Positions 1 through 16,539 of a DNA stretch of 64,000 nt are shown here, one piece after another. A model generated the notes under the pieces. It saw only the letters and a list, made by a program, of their open reading frames with translations, had not been told where the DNA came from and ran no database searches. How positions within the stretch are numbered: position 1 is the first letter of the stretch; each line of letters starts with the position of its first letter. A program made the position numbers and the translations under genes. This stretch comes from Membranipora membranacea (Eukaryota > Bryozoa > Gymnolaemata > Cheilostomatida > Membraniporidae), in assembly GCA_914767715.1 (NCBI GenBank), contig OU612070.1, positions 17,784,025 to 17,848,024 on the forward strand. The letters are read 5' to 3'.

Positions 1-257
1 ATCGTAGCTTCCATCCTATTGGACAAGCACAAATTCATGCATTCATCTGATTGGCCAGCTACTGATAGATGTATATTGTTGCAGGCGTTGTTGTTTAAAT
101 GAGCATAGATATAATAAAATCACTAAACAATGTGTTATAATGACTATTCTAAATCATTATAAACAGGGCTGGTCAACAAGACGATGTATCAGTAACTTAT
201 CTGTCACAGAAGCTCACACTTATCAATAACTTCGGCTCTCTGCACACACAAGCTAAC
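1..257. other. 5' flank and probable 5' UTR of six3/6
   Basis: No coding sequence is seen. The last 60 bases before the ATG are likely 5' UTR. No convincing TATA box or conserved element could be picked out by eye. The regulatory region would extend beyond the window start. Confidence 0.4.
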
Positions 258-3528
<3,271 letters not shown>

Positions 3529-3704
3529 ACATTAATATCAAATTTTGATTTTACTCCCCCTCTATGTGATATTATACTGACTGTTCTTTTTTGTTAATTT
3601 TTTATCGTTGAAAATTGTAATATTCTGAATAGCCTGCTTTGTCTATACCTCTAATTTTTCACATGTTAGTCACAATTTGATGAGATACTCTTGTCTAGCG
3701 TCGC

Positions 3705-3710
3705 AATAAA
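3705..3710 (+). terminator. polyadenylation signal of six3/6
   Basis: An AATAAA lies about 180 bases after the six3/6 stop and is followed within 30 bases by a T/GT-rich stretch, the usual layout of a cleavage site. Confidence 0.6.
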
Positions 3711-4117
3711 ACATTGTATGCTCTATAGTGTTCTTGTATTCTTTATATTGTAAGCGCAGCCAGAAAATAATTCAAAACCTGAGAACAGAAAAAAAATTTA
3801 CATTATGACAGGGTTTAAATTTAATTAATTAATTAAATTATGAGTTAAAAGTAACTACAACTACCTCCGGAAAATTTGTGATAACCAACTACGGTCTATG
3901 CCGAGTGGAGACAACTCCTATGCGATTGGTAATGGTTTATACAAACATTGGGCTTGCTCGTAGTTGTAGTACGGACAAGCAGGGAATTACATGGGCTCTC
4001 TTTTATGTATTTAGTATGATGATTACAAAGAATATTTAGCGAGCCTGTAATAATTACAGTGAGCAGACAAATGTCCAACATCTAACCATCTACCTCTACC
4101 ATCTAAATCTCACCACG

Positions 4118-4233
4118 CCTTTTATAGACCACACAGGATTATATCCTACACAATTCTTTGACTGGAGATAAATATAACAATGTGATAATTCGGAGAGTAG
4201 ATATTTGCCAAAAAATATTTCATATACAGCTGA
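4118..4233 (+). repeat. Dispersed repeat, copy 1
   Basis: About 116 bases starting CCTTTTATAGACCACAC that recur at 4736-4851 in the same orientation with only a handful of differences. No terminal inverted repeat or target duplication was seen. The origin is unknown: either a local duplication or part of a transposon family. Confidence 0.8.
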
Positions 4234-4735
4234 CATATGATATACATACATATGACAGGTCTCCTCAGGTGCTCTGTAACATACCGAGCTGCTGTGATAT
4301 GGAGCTGTATTACATAGTCCTACTTATAGCACATTACTCCAGTATATCTACAGGCTTAACTCTTTGTTGAAAATTTTGGTTGACAAAATCCTGAAAATCC
4401 TTTTCTGTTGCAGTACCCACTTCACACTGCGATGCTTTTTATCTGATGGCAGATTAGCAAAGAGTAAAGATAGCTCTCACAAATTATCCATACCAAAATA
4501 AAATACCAAAATATCAGGGAATTATGTGCTTTATATTGAGCTTAATCGCATAACATGATTGTCGGTTTTTGTTCGTCGGTTCTTCAGTTTGTTGCTGTCA
4601 TCGTTCTGACATAACCCACCCATCAGCACACATAATACGGTCTGTGGGTACTTTCCTCTTGGCAGATCATTGTTGAGGGTTGGAGTGCCCACTCATCACA
4701 TATTAGGCAGTCATATTAAAAGTTAAAGAAATTGG

Positions 4736-4851
4736 CCTTTTATAGACCACACCGGATTATATCCTACACAATTCTTTGACTGGAGATAAATATAACAATG
4801 TGATAATTTGGAGAGTAGGTATTTGCCAAAAAATATTTCATACACAACTGA
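4736..4851 (+). repeat. Dispersed repeat, copy 2
   Basis: Second copy of the 4118-4233 repeat, same strand, 618 bases downstream. Similarity stops soon after the shared ATTTGCCAAAAAATATTTCA. Confidence 0.8.
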
Positions 4852-7800
4852 CTGTTTAGCCTTTTTATGCGATTAGCAACTTTACTCACTCTTAGAGGTA
4901 TCAGGGTGTCAGCTTTTGCTGGACTGTCCTAAATACTGCAGCTAGAGTAATAATACAAAGATTAGATGTGTGCATTGGCCTTGTATGGATAGGTAATGGA
5001 TGCTCATAGGATATATTCTGATAAATAAGCCAGTTAAACTATTCTAAAGTGTTATAATCTCAAACTGAAGAGTTCTCCAAACAGCTGCTTTTAGGAATTT
5101 AAGAATATCCTGTCACTCACATTCCACCTCACAGAGGAATTGTGCATCGTGTGTGACAAAGTCTATATGTGATACGGTCAAGATGATGTGCATCCAACAG
5201 ATCATTATGGATATGGCCTGCTTGTGGACCCTGTCAGCAGATAATGGTCGGGTGGCAGTGTTAAATCATTGAACTCCCTCATAGTCATAGGTTAAATCAC
5301 CATGTTCTATAAATCAAAACAGAGTTATCTCCACAGTGACAGATACGCCACATTAATTTACAAACTCCTCAAACCAATATTACCTTGCCAATATTTCACT
5401 TTAACCTAAAATGATCATTTCTTTTCCAAAAGTTTACTAGTGTACTAAATTTTTATAGGTTTTACTAGCGTCTAGATTTCTAACAAAGTTTATTCTTCAC
5501 ATAAACATAGAAATCCTTCACAGACAATTTTTGGTCTGTTATTGTATTTTCTAGCAGCCATTTAAATCATTCCATCTCAACCAATTAATCAATTACCATT
5601 ATCACTACGCTGCATTACAATGCTACAAAGATAATTAAAAAAAGTTATATTTGCATTATTATGCAGTACATTTTCACAACTCTACTACTAAATATGGTAC
5701 GATTTTGTAACTTAATTGTTTTATTAATTGTCGAACTTTCTTTGCTTGATGACATAAAAAGAGTTTTCAAAGTAATTTCCATTGTCGTAAAAGATGATTG
5801 TGGAAACTTTAGTAGGTATTTTGGTCAGAAAACTCCAATGAAGGAATGTTTACAAAATTTTGCTAATTCCTTGCTTCTAAAATAAAATTTACAAATTTGG
5901 AATTTCAAGAGATGCTTACAGAAACTGAGAGATTTCCTTGCTTTATCAATAATATAGAGAAAATTGTTTTTCTATAGTTTACACATATTTGATATATTTG
6001 GCTTGTGTTATCATGGGCAAAGGTCACCAAAAACTTGCTGTTTCAAATCGATATGCATCAACACAGTCAAATTTAAATATATATATTGATATATTATTGA
6101 AAAAAATAATACTATATTTTTAGATTCACGCAGCAAAGCAGTATAAATATATATAACGGTTTCACATGATAGAAGTGAAAGTTTCTCACAGGTTAATATG
6201 CACTGGCGGTATGTCGCAGCCTATATGCCGGTTCTATGACCATCAGAGTTAATTTATCTGTAATTGACACAGAGCACAAAAGGCTCTTAGTGAGAAACAC
6301 CAACTGTGCTACTAGTGTCATTAGTGTACTGCTTAGAGCATTCAGCTCTCTTCATTGTGTCCTAGATGGGAACCTCAAGTTTTGAGGAGTTCTAGCATGC
6401 TGTCAGTAGTCAGATTAGGTTTTCATAGGAACTAAGGCTTGATTCTTGAATCTCAGATTGCAAGATTGAAAAGATGGCTAATATGCACAATCCCTGATAT
6501 ATCCGAATCATTTGGTGCAACCTATGAGAACTTTAACCTAAAACAATGAGACTTAAGGGACCTGCTATCCTACCCGTACACCAAGATGATCAGTTCTGAG
6601 GCTATCAATGCCACATACATCTGCTGCACAGGAACTTCAGAATAAGTGCTGCAATTAAAGATGCTAGAAGAGAAACTTGACGGCGGCATTCAAGTATTAT
6701 CTGTTACTTTGTTATCATTAGTAGTTTACAGAATCATAATCATGATTTAACACTCGATGACGTGATGCGATTACACGGCATGCTTCTCAGGGATCCTCCA
6801 GATCTGATAATGTGAGTCTGATGTTAACATATGGCTTATTGTGATATCTACCCTAAAACCCCTAATCCAGAAGGGAGCGGGGGGGGGGGGCGTTGGTCTC
6901 AACCACCAGTATTGCTTGTTTGCTTGTTTATCCTTGTGATGAGTCCATTAGAGATTTTTTGCCAACATGTTGATATATCTGTTTGGTCATGGCAAGAGTA
7001 AGTAATGTGGATTGAAAGTTTTTGTTACATTTAATTGCTAGGCACATTTGAAATAATAATAGATACGGGCGTCGTTAATTTTTAGAGCGCGACTTTTGGC
7101 TCCGCTCCATTAGAAGGCTCTTAGTAAATAATGAGAAAATGTTTGTGTGCATAGCGTCAGTGAGGTAACAAAAAATAGATTGACTAGTGTACAAATTGAA
7201 ACACAATTACTGCCTTTCAATGACAGTGTTTGGGTAGAGGGCTAGAAGCTACAGTTATTATGCTATTGGATATATCATGTCAAACGACCAATAAACCACT
7301 CAATTTTCTCTAATATGCCATAGTGTTTTTGTTTGGAATCAATGAGCTGCTACAATGAAAAGAAAAAGTGACAGTTTTTAGAGTCAATTATCCCAGGCAG
7401 AGAAGTGTCGCCAAAGCCTTTTAACAGACAGGACATTATCTCACTCAAATCACTAAAAAAATATTAATCTTTACACAATATGACAAATAACAAACTGAAA
7501 ACACTGAATAGCTCGCTCTATTTAGACATCAAAATTGATTTTTGCTACTTGTATTGTGTTTGTGAGCAAAAAAATAACAAGCATTGGATTGAGTAGGCTA
7601 TGATATGGATACAAAACAAACATCAATTATGGCCAGCAGTCTCTTACTGACATGTGGTGTATGGGAGTGAGGTTCCTTCTGTTTACGGGATAGCCTCAGA
7701 GTTAAGTATGAGTCAGGGGATAGTCGTGAGATGTGATAGTCACGAGAAACTCACAGCAAAGACACTATCGCTGTTATAACCAACCGCCTTCAAGGCTAGG

Positions 7801-9511
7801 TGGCGTTACTAGCATATTCAGGGATGATGTTTTCAAATGAAGCAAAAGCTGTTGTCTTCAGCAGCTAATTTCATGAAAACAGAGATTTTAGTGTTTAAAA
7901 ACTATGTTACTGAAAGATATCTAGCTAGATCTGTGGTGGAAACTTTATCACCAGAAATATAGATAAGGACTCAATAATCTTGCAGTGAAATTCAGTCCGC
8001 ATTTTCCAATAGTAAAAATTAAGCTTCTGACCATACCACCGATAAGAATGAACCTGGTAGGCTAACATGGAAATGCATACTGTAGAATTTCTTCTACTGA
8101 TGAGATGAACCTGCATCCATTAGAATAGCAAGAGACGTAAAAATATAACCATTGATTATTTATCAAGCATTCTGTTGGTATTTGTGAAGGTAAAGCATCC
8201 CTTTTTTACACACCATGTAAGATATAATGTGCAAAGATGATTGTTGTTTAGGTACTGATTGAATAATAAGTCTTATAAAATTGTTCGGTTTGTGGTGGTA
8301 TTGAAAAATATTGGAATGATTTATCAATTATCATAAAATCACTTTTAGCCCAATTTATGACATGATAATAGCATAAATATAAGTAGCCTGTCTTGAGAAA
8401 GCTTGTCAAAACTGGCTAAATTATAAGTAGAAGCCTGATCAATGCTCCTCCCTCTAACAAAACCTCATTTATTCAATTAAATTCTACAGCAATCATATTT
8501 TACTTTGGAGTTGCCCAGTCTTTTATAAAGTGAAAGCAACTCCTTTTACAAAATTGTTGTTTGTGTAATTATATAATAACTCTGCGGCCTGCGGGTGTAT
8601 ATATTCAAGGAGCAACAGACATAATGCTGCTTAGAAAAACCTAGTCACCTCACAAGAGCAGCTAGATTACTCATATGTGCATTATACTTGTATAATCAGA
8701 GGAAAGGCTTGCGGTTCATAGAGAGGACTTTATACATTGCTAATAGCTTGCAGCAAGGCAGATCATACATGAGGATGTTACATGTTTGTATTGTTTATGA
8801 TAATGTTGCAATTTATATATTTCCATCTAAAATGTGGTATTCCATGTTATATAAATTTTTCATGAAATATTACGTGTCCTTTATCGATCAACGTAGTTTA
8901 CCACTTGAGAGTTTTGATCTCGCATTTAATTCAAATCTCATTTCACCGCTGCTTTCCCTTTTAACAGTATTGGCAACTATTCGTATAAACTTATGGATGA
9001 GGCATATGATTAAGCTTACTATTTGTGACTTTTTATTTTTTTTCAATATTCTTAAAGAGATTAGGAAACATAATGGTCTTTCTCAAAACCAATAGACAAA
9101 ATTCAGACCAAGATATACTTGCGAAAATACACTGACTATGTAGTCTGTGTAACATGCATGTAACATATAGACAGTATCCTACAACAATGTTTACAAAATA
9201 CCTCCGTGCATATCTAAGCAATGCCATGTTTTAAAATGAAAAATGCTTTGCGAAAAATTCTAAAATGTTGACCGAGCATGATAAATTGTGGCTGTGTTTT
9301 TGGAGTCATGGGAATGGTACTGTTGCTGCTAGTTAGGAAGAGTTCATCATGTCTCATTTAGTGTAATGGAGACGGTAATTAGGGCGCCTATTAGATAAGT
9401 AATCTTTGTATGATATTCTATCTGGGACGGTAGGAATGACAAAATGTCTACTACAGCCATAGAGTTATTATATATATATAGTATAGTGTAGTATATGATA
9501 ACTCTTTGACT

Positions 9512-9601
9512 ACAGCTCAGGAGCAGCCTGATGGTGGTGTATTCAATCGTCTTCTTACAGCTCAGGAGCAGCTTGATGGTGGTGTATTTAATCGTCTTCT
9601 C
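9512..9601 (-). repeat. 45-bp tandem duplication across the UBR7 stop codon
   Basis: Two 45-base units, 9512-9556 and 9557-9601, differ at about four positions. Read on the minus strand, the first-transcribed unit encodes the last UBR7 codons (RRLNTPPSSCS and stop) and the second repeats them (RRLNTPPSGCS and stop) in the 3' UTR. Confidence 0.9.
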
Positions 9602-12600
9602 TTCGCTTTACCAAACTCCTCGAAAAACTCTTTAATGTCTTCTTCTTTTACAACCTGTAGAAGAAGAACCTGCTAGTTAGTGTCAGAGTCACGAGGTTAT
9701 TCAGAGAGCCTTAAGCTAGAAACCCACTGGCGGATTTTGCTGAGCGAAATCGGGGCCGAATCCGCCACAGCGCAAACATTATTTCGTTTCCCCATCACAG
9801 TGCTAAGCACACTAGAAGGCGAATCAGCTTAGAGTGAATTGTATAACTATCTAAAGGTACGTAGTCTGAGATTTGTCAAATGCTTGTAGGTTTTTCCAAA
9901 GTCAACCACAAGTCACAGAACCTTGCGCAGTTGTTACATAATAATTTTGGCTGCACCCCTACCACGTGGTGAGGGTCAATGATAATATTACTACACCCTA
10001 CTTCTACAACTCGCCAGAGTGATTAAAATTGAAGCAGAATTACCTTTTTCTGCTCAGCGAAGCTTTTCAGGTATTCAGCCAGAGATTCTTTCATATCCTG
10101 GTAGCCAGCTATGAGCTCTATCTGCTGTGTACGTCCGAGGTTAGATAGCTCACTCATACCTCTCTCATAACTCGACCCTTCCTCTACTGATGAATTCTTA
10201 GACTTCTCCTCATATACTCTGATAGGATCGTCCGCCTCCAGCAGAAACTCTGAGTAGACAAGGATAATATATTATCATGGTAAAAGTAACTCGGAATTTA
10301 ATACCAGAAGACACGATATTGTTCACACTGCATGGGGTCGGAGGGTGGGAGGATGAGCAAGTGGATTCAACTAAAACAATCATGTTAAGTCAACTTTCTG
10401 TCCTGTTCATGCATGGCATAAATATTCTGTGGATGGGAATGAATGGTGAAAAAACATGATAATTATATACGTGTTCTGAAAATTAACAACAACATTATAC
10501 TGAGACTCCTATAGATGACCAATAACACAATATGTATTTGATTTAAGGTGTGACCAGTTTCTATGGACCCAAACTTCAATGTAATCGTCAGAGATTTATA
10601 CGTCCAACATGTTTCAGGAAGGTCTCATTTCTTTTTATGACTGATTGCAGGTGTATACCACATGAGAAATTGCAACGCGAATTAACAGACCTTGTCTAGA
10701 AGGATCTACAATCACCAAATTCACAATAATTACTCACTCACCTAGTATACATGTTTTGTATAGCTCTATACATTTGGCACATTTACACAGTTCACTCCTC
10801 CAGCCTTCTGTCATAAAAAGAGTACCTGTCTTATCGATTTCATCTTCAGGTTTCACCAAACATATCTCATTCTCGTCTGAAGCATCAAAAAAAAGCAAGT
10901 AATAAGTAGTGAATACAATCTCAAACTATCATGTATATCACATGGAATATTTTTGCTAGTTATCACAATGTGTGTATGTTTTGGAAAATAATAAGCTGCA
11001 GGAAAATATGAGTGCTTGACATTGGGGCTGAATAAACTGGTTCTCAGGAGTAGTGCTAACCAAATTGTGATTAGAAAACAAGCTCTTGGTTCCTAGTAAT
11101 GATATTCATGTTATTTCATTTTAAGTAGTCCTTATATTGTTTTAGAGATAGAGGACTCCATGATCTTCTCCAGTATGACTGAAGAAGGACAAATTACGGA
11201 CCATGAATGTAGTAAATTACTTTCTCAACTACTGCTGAGTTTTAATAAGAAGGCCTAATGAAAATCAAAGGACATGGATCTGCTAAATCTATGATTTGTA
11301 TTATTATAGCACCTGCAGATGTTGTGAGGTCATCAAGATCACTGTAGCTGTTGAGAAACTTGTATCTTTTGACACATCCGAAGCAGATCATATCTTCATA
11401 CTCAGCTGGTACTGGATCTGTAAGCTTGAGGTGATCTGCGTGGTACCAGTCCTCACATACACAACATTGTATCATCTCACCGGCATCCTGATATATAAAT
11501 ATCCCCAATCGGAGGTGTGAGATAGTAGAAAGGCAAAGTAGACCAAGTATACAGGATACAGAGAGGACAAAGTTCAAGACAAATTTATTTACAAAAGTTG
11601 ATAGCCGTGTTATATCATTTATAAGTAAAACAGGGCTAGTTTTTGTCTGACGATTTCAATGTAGTGATCCAACTAGAATATGAATGAATCATGGTCCCAT
11701 TTTCATGCGTGATATAGTTATTATAGTATAAAAAATATTGAGGGATGTTGTTTGTAATGGAATTCGGCTTTATTTTCCTAACAAATCTCTTTCACATCCC
11801 CCTCAATGGAAGCAACTGCAAAAATTCTTCAAAACAGAAACTTATTTTACGTAAATTTGATAATCACAAGCCCACTTCTTAAATTTAAAAATGCCATCAT
11901 CACGTACTATAGACTTACACCAAAGTTCCCACTCACCTCACCATCTGGGTCTGGGTAAGGTTTGTTACAGACACAGTACAAACCCCGGAAGTTGTGATTA
12001 TACTTGTTATTGGCATTGAGAGTATCTTTGTCAGTTTGAAGTTTACATGGTTTCTCATATTTATTATTACCGCAATCACACCGGAACGATCTCTACAATA
12101 TAATTATTACGATAAAACTCACAATGAATGCAATAAATGTTTGACTCTCAGTGACGGAAAAGGGACCTTATTATGTGGCTACTATCAGAGGGAACTGGAA
12201 AATATATCATGCGTTACATATTCGCAAGGCAAAACAGACAGCCTTAGAGAACTAAGATACTGACACAACATCACACAAGATTACACCACAGTCAACATAT
12301 ATATAGGCATTATAAATAAGAGATGTAAGTCTGATGCGAATTACTCAACATCGAAAATGGTTAGAATTTTCAAGAACAACAAGAAAAATGCGAGTGGCAA
12401 GTTGTTTTCAAGATATAGAAGAAAACAATAACACACAGTAGTTGCAAAGAGAGTATAAAATGTAAAATCATAAGACTTTCATTCCAACACCATCAGGCAG
12501 CAGGATTACAACTATAGTACAGCCTACCTTAGTATACAGCTCAAACAGTTCGTGGCCATCATGGCATTCAAGACTACAAGCCAAACATATACCAGCTAAA

Positions 12601-13094
12601 TCTTCATCTCCTACTGAGCAGGTGGCACACGCGTACAGTGCCTGCCTCTGCACATAACCCTGCGGACAAATATAATAAGTTCAATATAAATCTATATCTA
12701 TATGTCTGCCAAAGCGAATGTATATATATATATATATATACAGATTTGGTTTTGGCAGACAGGTATTTCATTGTCACATCACTTCATAGTGTCAGTAATA
12801 AGCCAACTGCTACTGACTATGCAATAAGTGATGTCAGCACCTTGGGTCACTTATCAAATTTAATTTACAAGTACAATTCTTTAATTCACCTAATATCTAC
12901 TAGATGAGAGCAAATCTGAGATATACCTTCTCATATGAGCACTTTGTATGATCTGATCCTCCCAGAACCAGAGCGGCATCCTCTTCTAGATTGTTAGCCT
13001 CAGAGAGGTAATCATTCAGTGATATGGTCGACTCCGGTGAATTATCCCCACATGTTTCGCCTGATGTTCCTGGTGCACTGCTGCTTTCGGCCAT
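9562..13094 (-). CDS. UBR7: UBR7, UBR-box and PHD-finger E3 ubiquitin ligase (7 exons, 354 aa)
   Basis: Exons in transcript order: 13094-12927, 12659-12528, 12092-11937, 11487-11313, 10876-10742, 10249-10044 and 9654-9562; phases match at every junction. The UBR-type zinc finger occupies about residues 52-120 with the Cys/His series C52, C67, C70, C81, C84, C88, H89, H92, C105 and C107 (motifs ACATC, CLACSLECHDGH, FRCDCGN). A PHD-type finger follows at about 139-200 (YCVCNKPYPDPDG, CVCEDWYH, CFGC). The C-terminal half holds a KCAKCIELYKTC cysteine motif and an acidic/helical tail. UBR7 is a chromatin-linked E3 ligase, reported to ubiquitinate histone H2B through its PHD finger. The start chosen is the ATG of MAESSSAPGTSG. 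The protein is somewhat shorter than vertebrate UBR7 (about 425 aa). It is followed by the duplicated 45-bp terminus described separately. Confidence 0.95.
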
Positions 13095-13230
13095 CCTCAA
13101 ATTATTTCCTACTAGAATCTACAATACAAAAACTTACTATGAAGGTAAAAATTCGACAAATGTAGGCTGGCTTAACTCAGAGTCGCTCTAAGACCAAGTC
13201 GACAGGGATCAAGGTGTGATGGGGTTGATG

Positions 13231-13357
13231 CATGGGCCCCTGCTGGGACTTACATGTCTTTACTTTGCCAATGTCCAGTATCAACCACCCAAAAAACACC
13301 AAACAGGGTAAGACACAAAATTTTTTTTTTTTACAATCTACCTTGAAATCTCTCACA
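13231..13357 (+). mobile_element. hAT-like MITE, one-ended copy
   Basis: Begins CATGGGCCCCTG and runs through ACATGTCTTTACTTTGCC, CAACCACCCAAAAAACACC, a T-run and GAAATCTCTCACACTAACTC. It matches the left half of the element at 14798. No right terminal repeat is found, so it is truncated or decayed. It preserves an uninterrupted CTCTCACACTAACT site that carries a palindromic insertion in the 14798 copy. Confidence 0.75.
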
Positions 13358-13972
13358 CTAACTCACACCTCCTTCCTCTTTCATTTGCTTCAGGTTTGAA
13401 GGTTCTAGCACAAATAGAGCTGACTTTATGGACCCGATAAAAAAGATGCTAACATTAACCTGAGTAGGCTGAAATGGCTGCATGAGTATTGACATCCCCA
13501 CATGATTATTGTACTTTTTTTTCATACATACACTTTTACAGTTGATTAAGTCAGTAAGGCCAGGGGCTTCAATAAATCCATGTTGTTCTCAGTTACAGAT
13601 GGATATATATATATATCTACCAGTGAGTGTGTAAATTTGAAACTCAATTTGTTGAGGAGAACTAAGGATACATAACAATTAGTTTAGTAGAAGAATAGAT
13701 AAGTCCATAGATAAGATAGGCATCTGGGAGTTACAAGTATCATATATAATGTACACTGTCACTTTGCCTATGTCTATGACCAACCATGATCATGGACATA
13801 GGCAAAGACATATGCTTGAACTCCAGCAGTGATGGCTATTTATGTCTATGATAAATGTTTCTCTCTCCATCTGACAATAAATAAGCCATCCAACAATGAA
13901 CCAGTCCAAGGAGTTGAACCTTGACTTGAGTGAACCAAGAAGTAAGAAGGAGTTCTGTTCCTACTTTTGAGT

Positions 13973-14076
13973 CATGGGGCGGGCCCCTGAGACTTACATG
14001 TCTTTACTTTGCCAATGTCCACTGGCAAAGAAAAGACATGTCATGTATGTATGTAAGTCTCACTCAGGGGCCCATG
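13973..14076. mobile_element. hAT-like MITE, 104 bp, with 8-bp target duplication
   Basis: Starts CATGGGGCGGGCCCCTGAG and ends CTCAGGGGCCCATG. The two halves form a near-complete inverted repeat around AATGTCCACTGG. It is flanked by the exact 8-base direct repeat TTTTGAGT (13965-13972 and 14077-14084). An 8-bp duplication with TIR-only structure fits a non-autonomous hAT element. Confidence 0.8.
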
Positions 14077-14797
14077 TTTTGAGTGACTTGACTACTACTA
14101 TGTTATGGAACCAATTTCTCACCACACACATTCATGACATTCCTTAACAATCACCACACCATTCAATTCATTCCTCTCCTGCTGCGGGTCAAATCCTATA
14201 TATGATGTTGTCATGTTGCTGCACTGAACTCAAATAATCCCATGACCAATTCAATGATTTGCTGAGACAGCATAATGCATTGCCTCTCTGTTTTCATTTC
14301 CCTCCAAATATAATAAAGTACAGCGACTCAAGTTAGAAAACAAAATGTTAGCCCAATTTCATAACATTTCCAATAATTAATAATAATAATAATTACCTGT
14401 GGCAGTGAGTTAAGTCCATAATAGTGAAGCGCCATCTATAAGGTAAACACATAGACCAGCCTTATATATCCTCATTAGTCGGCTTAATTGTTGAGCAGTA
14501 TTAGACCAAAGTTTGAGTCATTGTGAAACAAAATCAGTCTAATAAACATGATCACAAGTCCAACTTTCAGTTTCAGGTGAGTGAAAAACTATTATTTATT
14601 TCTGCAGATTAGACTGTTACCATTCACTGCAGGGCCTGCTCTAACTAATAATTGGGCTGTGGATCTGAGTTTTGAGAATAGTGAGTTCTATAAGTGTGGT
14701 AACAGGTTGTTCAGTATCAACCACTCAAACAAAACAGATGAGGAGCAGCATGCATGCTCTCCCCGCGTGTGACCAAGTCCAAAGACCAACTCCCTGC

Positions 14798-15080
14798 CTG
14801 GGGCCCCTGGGACTTACATGTCTTTACTTTGCCAATGTCCACTATCAACCACCCAAAAAAAACACCAAACAGGGTAAGACACAAAATTTTTTTTTTTACA
14901 ACCTACCTTGAAATCTCTCACCAATGAACTAAACCTCCAGGAGGTTTAGTTCATTGCTCTCACACTAACTCACTGATTTTACATGGTGTGGTCAATGAAT
15001 GGTGTGGTGTTTGGTGTTTTTTTGGGTGGTTGATAGTGGACATTGACAAAGTAAAGACATGTAAGTCCCAGGGGCCCATG
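14798..15080. mobile_element. hAT-like MITE with about 75-bp terminal inverted repeats
   Basis: The left arm (from 14798) and right arm (about 15005-15080, inverted) share GGGGCCCCTGGGACTTACAT, the TTTACTTTG block and the CAACCACCCAAAAAAA block. No intact target duplication is visible. The interior carries a separate 35-bp palindromic insertion at 14922-14956. Confidence 0.8.
14922..14956. mobile_element. 35-bp perfect palindromic insertion with 7-bp target duplication
   Basis: The arms CAATGAACTAAACCTCC and their exact reverse complement flank one central A. The exact direct repeat CTCTCAC stands on both sides (14915-14921 and 14957-14963). The related sequence at about 13351-13364 reads CTCTCACACTAACT without interruption and serves as an empty site. 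Its 15-base arm core is identical to that of the insertion at 30633. Confidence 0.8.
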
Positions 15081-16539
15081 CTGGGTACCTACCTTCTTGC
15101 CAAGGAATGATCATACATTAGTTGGGCCATGATCATTTAAATTAAGCAATGCAATAGGGATCTATGATGATCATTGATATTTTAATATGGAACATCAGAC
15201 TAACAGACCTTGTCCAATATGAGTTGTGAGGCTGAATGTTGGTAAACTAACCGATAATAACAATACCTTTTTACTAGTAACCAGCTAGACCAATACAGAT
15301 AAAAACTAAAAAAGGAACAGACTTGAGTTGATTATTTGTGACTAACACTAACAGTGGGTATTGTAAGCTAGCTACAGAGAAAGCTTGGCAAGTTCCACAA
15401 TAGTCGCAGCGGTCCTGTCAGGCAAACCATGAACAAGGTCCTTTCATCTACTGATAACCCTGGCGAAGTCTCCGATACCCTGAGGGGGTGCTGTAGATCA
15501 ATAGGCCTACTGTGAAATACCGACCATTACATATGATCTTGCACAGGATGTGTAAAGAGAAATCAGGGCAACGGATCCTCTCATATATCTTTGATTTATT
15601 GATCAACAGATGAAACCAGATCACCGTGGTATCATGAACGGCAATCATCCTCCATCCATGCTTGATTATTTTAGTATAACAATTCCGGTAGACATCAACA
15701 ACAACAATTTCAGTGATTGCCTGGACACAGACCATCACTTGATGATTTTCAGGGTACTATCACAGACAATATATCATAGGATAAGAGATGGGTGTTATAT
15801 TTGCAGCACTAGCTCAAGGTTACAGTTCAATGCCTTCAAAAGCAATTCAAGACAAGGTCTTCAAAATGACTTTTTTCAGCCATCACATAAACTACACTAC
15901 TCTCAAATCTTGTCTCAAATATGAATTGCTATGGATAATAATGTAATGTAAGGAATAAATGAGCTGTGAAGATGACAAAAGGCAATATGACACACAGTGA
16001 GTGAGTGCATAAGCTGAGTATTAAAAACCTCATTGCACTCATTGCACTGAGGCTGAGCATACCAGTCGTCATACTTGCTATCTCAATCAAAATTTGCCGA
16101 TATTTACATTATAATGCATAGAGGTCACTAACCACACCGCTCTAGTCCACTTTCAGCTATTGGCCTATTGGAATGGCAACAAGTTTTTCTAAAACTTTGT
16201 GAGAGTAAAATGTTTTCATAATACTTGTGCAAAGTGAAGACATGCCACCAGTTGCATGGTGGCTGATTGTTGATATACAGCATCTAAAACATTGACATTT
16301 TTTTTAGAGGTGCTTTATTGAGGATGTTGGTATGATAAAATTTGACAGGCATATCAAAATCTCAATATAAAATTATTAGATGTATTGGAGGCTATGACAC
16401 TCTTTCACATTTACTATTTATGTCTAACCAACCCTTCTATTCGGCTTGTTGGATATATTTGTAGATCTCTTATGCGTAAACAAAGCTTGTTTATTGATAT
16501 CACAGAGATTATAAGGGAGGATTTTATACGCTACAGAAG

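Larger units (their letters stand above)
3529..9511. other. Intergenic region between six3/6 and UBR7
   Basis: AT-rich with no exon series I can support. It holds the 3' UTR of six3/6, a duplicated 116-bp repeat (4118 and 4736), a G10 tract near 6880 and short AT microsatellites (about 9469). The long open frame at 8688-9095 has no domain, splice context or codon bias and is not called. Confidence 0.5.
13095..16539. other. Intergenic region rich in MITEs
   Basis: Lies between the divergently transcribed UBR7 and sushi-receptor genes. It contains at least three members of one hAT-like MITE family (13231, 13973 and 14798), a short palindromic insertion at 14922 and TA microsatellites. No exons were recognised; open frames at 14581-14911 lie partly in MITE sequence. 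Confidence 0.6.

Noticed and set aside
8688-9095. 135-codon plus-strand frame, the longest in the 3.5-9.5 kb gap
   Set aside because: AT-driven hydrophobic composition, no domain and no splice partners; ATG context unremarkable.
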